DNA from: JAGPUQ01 sp041594335
Lineage (GTDB): Bacteria; Pseudomonadota; Gammaproteobacteria; Pseudomonadales; Porticoccaceae
DNA length: 30,124 bases
Direction: 5' to 3'
Assembly (NCBI GenBank): GCA_041594335.1
Contig: JBFHML010000028.1
Span: 1 to 30,124, forward strand
The notes beneath the pieces were generated by a model. The model was not told the origin of the DNA. It saw only the letters and a list, made by a program, of their open reading frames with translations, and ran no database searches. Of the stretch, positions 24,863 through 30,124 are shown piece after piece. Numbering within the stretch: position 1 is the stretch's first letter; each line of letters opens with the position of its first letter. The translations under genes and the position numbers were made by a program.

Positions 24863-25956
24863 GGGCCGACCCCTTCGATCAGCAAGCTGGCTTCCGCGAA
24901 GAAGCGCCCACCCAGAATCAACGTCATCAACTGGCGGGTAATCTGGACTTCGCCAGCCATGGTGGCGGCGACTCCGCCGCCCGCCTCGGCCAACTGTTGA
25001 AAATCATAAATCGGACGATTGCGAAAGATATTGTGATCGACTGGTCTGCCAACCACCGCCTCAATCAGGGCGGGATTGGACTCATGAGACACATCCAGGG
25101 CCGAAAGCTGGCCATTGTCGGCCACAAACTTGCGCACCAGTGCTAGGGTTTTGTTGAGATCGGCCTTATGGGGTGGCGCATCACCGATCAACACCATCAC
25201 TTTGCGGGCGCCAAGCCGCCAATCACCGCGCTCAATCGCATCCCGGATGCCGGCTGCTACCGCCTCCGGGTGGTCACCGCCACCCGCCGCCGACAGGGCG
25301 TCCAGAAAGGCGTTGAGCTTGGTCAGGCTGAAGGTCAGCGGCCGCACCTGGGTGACGTAACCGGGCGTGTCGTAATCACGGTAGGCCACCACGCCAAATC
25401 GGGAAACTGGCACCAGCAGTCGTACCGCGTCGACAATATCGATCATCCGCGTGCGCGCCTCGTCCAGCACCCAGTCCATGGATCCCGTGGTATCGATAAC
25501 AAAAACCACGTCCAGGCCGGTTTCCCGCAAGCCCTGCACATAAGCGGCAAAGTTTTTTGTCGAGCGGCTGAGTCCAGTGCCGACCCCTGCGCCAAATCCG
25601 GCACTGCCCCGCCCGGCAGTCAGCACGGCATCCGGCAATGTGGGCAGGGTCGCTCCGCGACGGGTGCCGCCGGCGGCAGCCCGCATCGCCAAGTCTACAT
25701 CCGGTGGCGGCGCTGCCACTGCCGCAGTCGGCACCAGCGACGTCGGAGGCTCAAATTCGATACGCTCCTCAAAAACCAACTCCCGCTGGGGAGGTGGCTC
25801 ATCAGCCACCTGGATATCGACCGGCACCTCCGGCGGGGGTTTCACCGCCGTCATCGCCGCCACCGGAAAGGATGCCCGCCATGACAGCACGCCGTGAATA
25901 GCCAACGAAATCGCTAGCAGACTCAACCACAGCAGCAGGGCGCGGGGTCCCTTCAT
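24859..25956 (-). CDS. TonB-like membrane-anchored von Willebrand A protein
   Basis: This 365-residue protein begins with one membrane segment (about 7-25) containing S17-x3-H21 in ISLAIHGVL, the same spacing as the S16/H20 pair in the TonB anchor that contacts ExbBD. A proline-rich periplasmic stretch follows (KPPPEVP, DEPPPQ, FEPPTS, APPPD at about 39-86), then a Gly-rich linker. The vWA domain (about 147-285) has a MIDAS-type DTTGS at 155-159, GGGDHPEA at 226-232 and LIGDAPPH near 256-263. A C-terminal extension of about 70 residues has no motif I know. It overlaps exbD by ATGA and sits where tonB usually lies. No TonB C-terminal domain is visible. I infer a TonB analogue with a vWA effector domain. 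A plain vWA protein with a chance S-x3-H motif is the alternative. Confidence 0.85.
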   Translation of the reverse strand: MKGPRALLLWLSLLAISLAIHGVLSWRASFPVAAMTAVKPPPEVPVDIQVADEPPPQRELVFEERIEFEPPTSLVPTAAVAAPPPDVDLAMRAAAGGTRRGATLPTLPDAVLTAGRGSAGFGAGVGTGLSRSTKNFAAYVQGLRETGLDVVFVIDTTGSMDWVLDEARTRMIDIVDAVRLLVPVSRFGVVAYRDYDTPGYVTQVRPLTFSLTKLNAFLDALSAAGGGDHPEAVAAGIRDAIERGDWRLGARKVMVLIGDAPPHKADLNKTLALVRKFVADNGQLSALDVSHESNPALIEAVVGRPVDHNIFRNRPIYDFQQLAEAGGGVAATMAGEVQITRQLMTLILGGRFFAEASLLIEGVGP

Positions 25957-26384
25957 GGCGACACCGTACGACCCGCTCCCGTCTCACTCACCGTCACTAA
26001 TCCCACACGGGACACCCCAACGTCGCGGAAGGTGTCGAGCAGGGCAATGATCCGCCCAGCGGACTCCCGCGCATCTGCTCGCAGCCGCACCGAGTGGGGA
26101 ATGGGCACACCGTCCCGGTCCAAAGCAGCCGCCCACGTCGGCACCGTAAGCACCCGTCCTTCCAGCAACAGCGCGTCACTGCCCGGCAGCAATACGAATT
26201 CCTCGACGCGCGGGGTTAGAGAGGTCGCACTTTGGGATCGGGGCGGGAAGATATCGCGCGCGAAGCCCTCGGCCACGTTACCGGCGACCATAAAGAACAA
26301 CAGCAAGAGAAAAATGACATTGACGGCCGGCAACATATTATCAACGCGGCGCCGAGCAGGGGCGGTCTGCGCCAAATTAATCAT
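25953..26384 (-). CDS. exbD: ExbD/TolR-family protein with Asn in place of the key Asp (copy b)
   Basis: This 143-residue bitopic protein has a short cytosolic tail, a membrane helix (about 17-36, MLPAVNVIFLLLLFFMV) and a periplasmic domain. In ExbD and TolR the helix carries P-x-x-D, and that Asp (Asp25 in E. coli ExbD) relays protons. Here the position is N22, codon AAT (bases 26319-26321 region, minus strand), while the rest of the helix fits the family. The start at ATG 26384 overlaps the stop of the other exbD by 8 bases. A GTG six codons upstream is an alternative. The stop overlaps the vWA start by ATGA. Copy b alone should not conduct protons by the usual mechanism. It may act as a structural partner of copy a. 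Confidence 0.88.
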   Translation of the reverse strand: MINLAQTAPARRRVDNMLPAVNVIFLLLLFFMVAGNVAEGFARDIFPPRSQSATSLTPRVEEFVLLPGSDALLLEGRVLTVPTWAAALDRDGVPIPHSVRLRADARESAGRIIALLDTFRDVGVSRVGLVTVSETGAGRTVSP

Positions 26385-26841
26385 CGGAGAACCCCAATTC
26401 ACGTACCGAGATCTGAGTCAACTGTACGGACCGCAACACATCCAATACGTCGACAAGCAGCTGCGCCGGCACTTCAGCCTCACTAGAAACTAAGACCGGC
26501 GTTTGGGGATCTAAATTCCGCTCCTGCAGCGCCTTCGCAAGACCCTTGACGGACAGGGTTTCTCCAGCGATCCAGAGTTTTCGCGACGCGAACAGCTGAA
26601 TCTCCAGGATCTGCACGGGTGCTATGGCGACCGCGTCCACTTCACCGTACCCCTCGGCCTCCACCGCGGTTTCGGTTGCCGGCTGCATGAAATCCAGCTG
26701 TCGGAACTCCACAAAACTGGTTTCCAGGATAAAAAAAATCAACAGGATAAAAACGAGATCCGCCAACGGCGTGAGACCCAGCCGATGTGGCCGTCTGGGG
26801 CGAATCGCAGTAAGCCTGACCCTCGGCGTGTCAGGCGGCAT
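26377..26841 (-). CDS. exbD: ExbD/TolR-family proton-channel subunit (copy a)
   Basis: This 154-residue bitopic inner-membrane protein starts from the ATG at 26841, which overlaps the end of exbB by 11 bases. The membrane helix (about 22-42) reads LTPLADLVFILLIFFIL, with the conserved proton-carrying D28 in place. The periplasmic domain has the ExbD pattern of strands and helices (LWIAGETLSVKGLAKALQE, then DPQTPVLVSSEAEVPAQLLVDVLDVL, read in parts). A longer in-frame extension upstream lies within exbB and has cysteine-rich, unlikely sequence, so I reject it. It is expected to form an ExbB5ExbD2-type complex with the 26831-27451 product, perhaps as a heterodimer with copy b. Confidence 0.92.
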   Translation of the reverse strand: MPPDTPRVRLTAIRPRRPHRLGLTPLADLVFILLIFFILETSFVEFRQLDFMQPATETAVEAEGYGEVDAVAIAPVQILEIQLFASRKLWIAGETLSVKGLAKALQERNLDPQTPVLVSSEAEVPAQLLVDVLDVLRSVQLTQISVRELGFSDD

Positions 26842-27451
26842 GACTAGACCGATACAAATCGGCGGTGAACAATCTCGACAGCTGGTCTTCCATACGCAAT
26901 CGAATACGATTGGCGCGACCTTCCAGCAAGGCATGCATCAGCGTAAAGGGAATGGCCACACATAGCCCCACCACCGTGGTCAACAATGCTTCCCAAATAC
27001 CGCTGGCGAGTGCCCCCGTCTGCACTTCGGCGCCCCCAGAATGGGCCAACCCCTGAAATACGTCGATCATCCCCAGCACCGTGCCTAACAGGCCACCTAG
27101 GGGCGCCAAATAGGCAACCAATTCAACGAACCCGTTGAGACTGTTAACGCGGGCGAGCACCATTTGGCCCTGGCGCGTAAGCTCGTCGCGCACTTGTCCT
27201 GGAGCCACACCCTGATCAAGCCAGTGCATGCCTGCGGTCAGCAGACGTAGATAGGGATTTGCCCGGGCCGTCACCGCGGGTTGGGGGGCGCGCCCAGCGA
27301 TCCAGTCGTTCACCAGACCCTCGGCGTGGAGAAACCGGCGGCGACTGTAGGCTAGGTATTGCACCGACTTGAACAAAAACACCGTGAGGCCGGCAACGGA
27401 TAGGACCAACAGGGCGATCACTACCGGGCCCCCTAATTCGATCAACTGCAT
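26831..27451 (-). CDS. exbB: ExbB/TolQ/MotA-family proton-channel protein
   Basis: This inner-membrane subunit forms the pentameric channel around ExbD and converts proton flow into work on a partner protein. The 206-residue protein has three membrane segments (about 8-28, 107-134 and 150-175). Segment 2 holds LAPLGGLLGTVLGMIDVF. Segment 3 holds ASGIWEALLTTVVGLCVAIP, with E154 matching the conserved Glu of E. coli ExbB (E176). It has a short N terminus, like ExbB and TolQ and unlike the long periplasmic fused forms. It is the first gene after the DUF1302 terminator. The ribosome site is weak (TAAGA), and I see no strong promoter in the 76 bases upstream. The vWA partner suggests it is not part of the standard Tol or Ton systems. 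Confidence 0.93.
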   Translation of the reverse strand: MQLIELGGPVVIALLVLSVAGLTVFLFKSVQYLAYSRRRFLHAEGLVNDWIAGRAPQPAVTARANPYLRLLTAGMHWLDQGVAPGQVRDELTRQGQMVLARVNSLNGFVELVAYLAPLGGLLGTVLGMIDVFQGLAHSGGAEVQTGALASGIWEALLTTVVGLCVAIPFTLMHALLEGRANRIRLRMEDQLSRLFTADLYRSSHAA

Positions 27452-27520
27452 GTTCTTACCACTCGACCTGTCCCAGCTTGATGTGCGCGCCCCGGTTGTG
27501 TGCGACCATCGTGGCGGCGA

Positions 27521-27548
27521 TAAAAAAGGCCGGCGCCTAGCGCCGGCC
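27521..27548 (-). terminator. Rho-independent terminator after the DUF1302 gene
   Basis: On the minus strand a perfect 9-bp GC-only stem GGCCGGCGC/GCGCCGGCC with a 3-base loop is followed by six T residues. It begins about 20 bases past the DUF1302 stop. It separates the DUF1329/DUF1302 pair from exbB. Confidence 0.93.
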
Positions 27549-27567
27549 CGCGCACCTTACCCCCTGA

Positions 27568-29511
27568 TCAGAATTGATAGCCGACTCGCAGAGTAATTTC
27601 ATCGCCCCATTCCAGAGGCCCAAAAATGCCGGCGGTGTCCTTACTATGCATGAAGGTAGCAAATGCCTCCACAGTCCAGGCAGCGCTGGGCTTGTACCGC
27701 ACTGCTGGTTGGATCAGGTGCCCACCATTGAAATCGTACAGCATGGCGAAATCGACCCGCCAGACCAAATCGGGAAATGGCTGCTGGAACGCAAAAGCCA
27801 GTCCGTCCCAACCATTATGCTCTTCGCCACCGCTCGCACCTCGGGTAGCTGTCCCGCCGGTCGTTCTCAGATGACGTCCGACAAAGTCACTTTCGGACTT
27901 ATGCATCCATTGAAATACCAGAAAAGTAGCAGGGAAATTCTTCGAAAAACGGTGATATTTTTCTAATGCCAATGCCGTGATCCATTCATCTTCTTCAATC
28001 GGATCCCGCGAGACATTATTGGTCCATTTGCGATCCGGCGTATAGCTGGCCTCAAAGCGCACCACCAATTGATCCAACCAGGATCCGGGCTCAGAGTAGA
28101 AAATGTAATTGATGCCGCCGCCAAAGATGTTTTCAGAGGGATACATGGCAATGATATCTGCATCCAGATCGCCCAGGATGGAGAAGAACAGATCAAAAAT
28201 AGGTGCCGCCTCCTGAAAGTTGGTGGCCCAGATGCCATTTGCAGGGTCCGCGTTGGGCAGCAGGCCTGCACCGGTGGGGTCAAACAAAGCACTCACACCG
28301 GTAATGGCGTTGAGGAACCCGCCAATAAAGGGGAAGTCCCTGCCCAATACATTGAGCGCCTCTACCCCATCCAGGCCCGAAAGTGCCGCACCCTGCATCC
28401 AATCAAACGAGCTGAGGGTTCCGGCATTTTCGGGTTGCGGACTTCCAGGCAAACCGGAAGCACGGAAAACCTGCTGGGAGAACACCTGCCCGTTGATTTC
28501 ACCAAACTGCGCGTCAAGCAATGTCTGGCCGCCGGGCCCCCACTTATAGACTGGATCGGGATTGTGCCGACTCACCGCGAAGAACTGCAGGCCGAGGTCA
28601 CCCAACTGGCCTTGCAGCCGGATACCGCCATTGATGTAATCCTCGAAATTGTCGAAACCGATATCATCCCGGACACGATAGGGGGAGTTGATGAACGCAT
28701 AGGGGGTCCCGGGCCGCGGGTGAATCGTGGGCTGAAACATCTGCGCGAAAGCTTCCAGCTCCCAATTCTGGTTCAGGTTATAACTCATTCGGATCGCAGG
28801 TGAGGCCACACGTTCATCGGCGTATTCCTCCGACGCGAAATCAAGGAAGGAGTGGCGTCGGAGATCAAGCCCATTGGGCACATCTGCGACTCGAAAGAAA
28901 ATCGCCTCGCCCCAAGCGATCTGTTGTTGACCGATCCGAATCCAGAGCGGGCCATTGGTGTAATCCAAATATGCCGATGGCAAGTCCACCATGTAATTGC
29001 GCCCACAAATTTCGAGGCGATTACCGCAGTCTCCGTCCCACCCGGACATGTTGACTTCAAAGTTGTTGGGCTTCCCAAACTCATCCATCACATCAGCGGT
29101 ATAGTAACCGCGGACCTTGACGAACCCCGAGAGGTTGTCATGGAATTGCATGTTGAAATCGAGTTCGGCACGGGTGGCCATCAGATTCCAGCGCTCATCG
29201 GTACCGTAATCTTCTTTGAAAAACTGCTCTGGCGGCAGCACCCAACTCGCGGGGTTGGTCACGTCCTGGCCGGTCAGTGCGGCAAAGGTCGCCTCGGCCA
29301 ACGGATTGCCGCGCACCGTGTTATCCAACGGTCCAACGGCGTAAGCGCTTCCGCGTAGAAAAGGGTTGGTGTCGCCACTGATTCGATAAGCGGCTTCCTG
29401 ACGAATAAACCCGGAAACCGCCAAATCGAAAGCCGTCGCAGGCACTGCGCCCAGCAAGCATCCCGACAGGGCACAACTCCCTACAACCCGGGAGAGAACG
29501 CGTTTGCTCAT
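27568..29511 (-). CDS. DUF1302 outer-membrane beta-barrel candidate
   Basis: This 647-residue protein of the DUF1302 family (PF06980) has a signal peptide (about 1-27, cleavage likely after ATA before FDLAVSG) and many alternating aromatic/polar strands throughout. It ends in a C-terminal Phe (LRVGYQF), as outer-membrane barrels do. Recognisable segments include SGFIRQEAAYRIS near the N terminus, WIRIGQQQIAWGEAIFFRVAD near 185-205 (read in two parts) and WTVEAFATFMHSKDTAGIFG near the C terminus. GAGGG precedes the ATG. It lies downstream of a DUF1329 gene, the common pairing for this family. The substrate is unknown. A role in passage of hydrophobic compounds or lipids is inferred from the families' usual neighbours, not shown here. 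Its sequence looks less GC-rich than the housekeeping genes, but I have not measured this. Confidence 0.88.
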   Translation of the reverse strand: MSKRVLSRVVGSCALSGCLLGAVPATAFDLAVSGFIRQEAAYRISGDTNPFLRGSAYAVGPLDNTVRGNPLAEATFAALTGQDVTNPASWVLPPEQFFKEDYGTDERWNLMATRAELDFNMQFHDNLSGFVKVRGYYTADVMDEFGKPNNFEVNMSGWDGDCGNRLEICGRNYMVDLPSAYLDYTNGPLWIRIGQQQIAWGEAIFFRVADVPNGLDLRRHSFLDFASEEYADERVASPAIRMSYNLNQNWELEAFAQMFQPTIHPRPGTPYAFINSPYRVRDDIGFDNFEDYINGGIRLQGQLGDLGLQFFAVSRHNPDPVYKWGPGGQTLLDAQFGEINGQVFSQQVFRASGLPGSPQPENAGTLSSFDWMQGAALSGLDGVEALNVLGRDFPFIGGFLNAITGVSALFDPTGAGLLPNADPANGIWATNFQEAAPIFDLFFSILGDLDADIIAMYPSENIFGGGINYIFYSEPGSWLDQLVVRFEASYTPDRKWTNNVSRDPIEEDEWITALALEKYHRFSKNFPATFLVFQWMHKSESDFVGRHLRTTGGTATRGASGGEEHNGWDGLAFAFQQPFPDLVWRVDFAMLYDFNGGHLIQPAVRYKPSAAWTVEAFATFMHSKDTAGIFGPLEWGDEITLRVGYQF

Positions 29512-29650
29512 GGAATCACCCTCTTTTTATTTTCGTTATGTTTTTCAATGAACTCGTTGCAATGGGCCGCGCAGCCCTCCGCTGACTTTCACAGTAATCT
29601 CAAGGTTATGGTTTGCCTCCCCTAGGCCTTGCGTCCATGTGATATCGCCC

Positions 29651-29686
29651 GCCCTGCTCGCATCGACGACGCGTTGCGAACAGGGC
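29651..29686 (-). repeat. Hairpin between DUF1329 (b) and DUF1302
   Basis: GCCCTGCTCGCA and TGCGAACAGGGC form a 12-position stem with one mismatch and a 12-base loop, starting 13 bases past the DUF1329 stop. There is no T tract on the minus strand. It could be an RNA-processing or 3'-stabilising hairpin that uncouples the two messages. The rest of the 188-base gap contains an A/T-rich stretch just before the DUF1302 ribosome site but no convincing promoter. Confidence 0.5.
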
Positions 29687-29699
29687 TAGGCGGACCTGC

Positions 29700-30124
29700 T
29701 CAACTACCCAATCTGCGGATGGCCTGGATGGTGAGATATTTGTTGTAGGCGTCCGGCACATCGAACTCGGTCTTTAGACCGGAACGGTTTTGCTGTGCGT
29801 GGTTGAACCGGGTGAAGCGGTTCGTCTGGATGTCGTGCGCATGCACATAGGACCAGGACCACACCGGGTGACCATTGCGCTCTCGCTGCACCAGATCGCC
29901 CTTGGTCTGCTCGCTGAAGCCGATTTCAAACGACCGCCACAACTCGCCGCGCCGATCGTAGGTCACATACCCAATCGCCGCCATGTTGCGCACGTCCAGC
30001 CAAACCCGCTTCTTGCTCACCGGCGCTCGCGGATACCCCACTGGCTCCGCTTCAATCACCAATACTTCCGGACAAAACTCAAAGTCCACTTCGTAGAAGT
30101 TCAGACCCTTGGCGCCACCGTGCA
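29700..30124 (-). CDS. DUF1329 protein (copy b), N-terminal part cut by window edge
   Basis: The visible C-terminal 140 residues of a second DUF1329 protein are open to the right edge (frame begins HGGAKGLNFYEVDFE). They match the copy at 21218-22594 segment by segment: PEVLVIEAEPVGYPRAP, KKRVWLDVRN, YDRRGELWRSFE, VHAHDIQTNRFTRF and the shared end IRRLGS. It differs enough to be an old paralogue and not a recent duplication. Its start and signal peptide lie outside the window, so the visible GTG near 30089 should not be taken as the start. It precedes the DUF1302 gene on the same strand. Confidence 0.9.
   Translation of the reverse strand, partial: HGGAKGLNFYEVDFEFCPEVLVIEAEPVGYPRAPVSKKRVWLDVRNMAAIGYVTYDRRGELWRSFEIGFSEQTKGDLVQRERNGHPVWSWSYVHAHDIQTNRFTRFNHAQQNRSGLKTEFDVPDAYNKYLTIQAIRRLGS

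Noticed and set aside
29455..29511. Possible lipobox LSGC at residues 15-18 of the DUF1302 protein
   Set aside because: The hydrophobic stretch before it is too short, and a normal cleavage site after ATA fits a barrel protein better.
29560..29600. Possible sigma-54 promoter upstream of DUF1302 (TTGCA present)
   Set aside because: The GG expected 10 bases upstream of the GC dinucleotide is not there (the bases are GC), so the -24 element fails.
1..30124. tRNA, rRNA, CRISPR arrays, insertion sequences, phage genes
   Set aside because: I looked on both strands and saw no sequence supporting any of these.

Overview
The window is a chromosomal segment of a Gram-negative gammaproteobacterium, GC-rich and densely packed. 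The gene order is a classic gammaproteobacterial one: rplM-rpsI next to petAB, zapE-zapG-degS, hisC-hisD-hisG-murA-ibaG, kdsD-kdsC-lptC-lptA-lptB-rpoN-hpf-ptsN-rapZ-ptsO, then mgtE-darP. A zinc-site-bearing ATP sulfurylase (sat) of the kind used in dissimilatory sulfur metabolism, together with a bc1 complex, suggests a sulfur-oxidising lineage. That lifestyle is an inference from one gene, because no aprAB, sox or dsr genes are in view.

Layout. Bases 1-2686 (minus strand) hold rplM-rpsI with a perfect rho-independent terminator, then petA-petB (petB runs off the left edge). Bases 2797-4595 (minus) hold zapE and a small alpha/beta hydrolase. Plus-strand zapG follows, then minus-strand sat and plus-strand degS, which converges on the minus-strand operon ibaG-murA-hisG-hisD-hisC (12245 to 7662). 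From 12441 to 21190 a long plus-strand run encodes Kdo synthesis (kdsD, kdsC), LPS export (lptC, lptA, lptB), sigma-54, hibernation factor, the nitrogen PTS (ptsN, rapZ, ptsO), a Mg2+ channel and a ribosome assembly factor. The mlaFEDCB genes that usually lie between ibaG and kdsD are absent.

Conserved synteny ends at about 21.2 kb. The rest (21218-30124, all minus strand) is an accessory envelope cluster. Read in transcription order it is: a DUF1329 protein (cut by the right edge), a DUF1302 outer-membrane barrel candidate, a strong terminator, then a tightly coupled set exbB - exbD (a) - exbD (b) - a TonB-like von Willebrand A protein - a periplasmic TPR-like protein - a second, Tat-exported DUF1329 protein.

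This cluster is the most interesting part of the window. The vWA protein sits in the usual tonB position and has a TonB-like N terminus: one membrane segment with an S-x3-H motif, then a proline-rich stretch. It carries a vWA domain where TonB would have its C-terminal domain. One of the two ExbD paralogues has Asn in place of the proton-carrying Asp. My working hypothesis is a proton-motive-force-driven envelope machine that uses a vWA domain as its periplasmic effector and serves the DUF1302/DUF1329 outer-membrane pair, possibly for lipid or hydrophobic-substrate traffic. I saw no tRNA, rRNA, CRISPR array, insertion sequence or phage gene.
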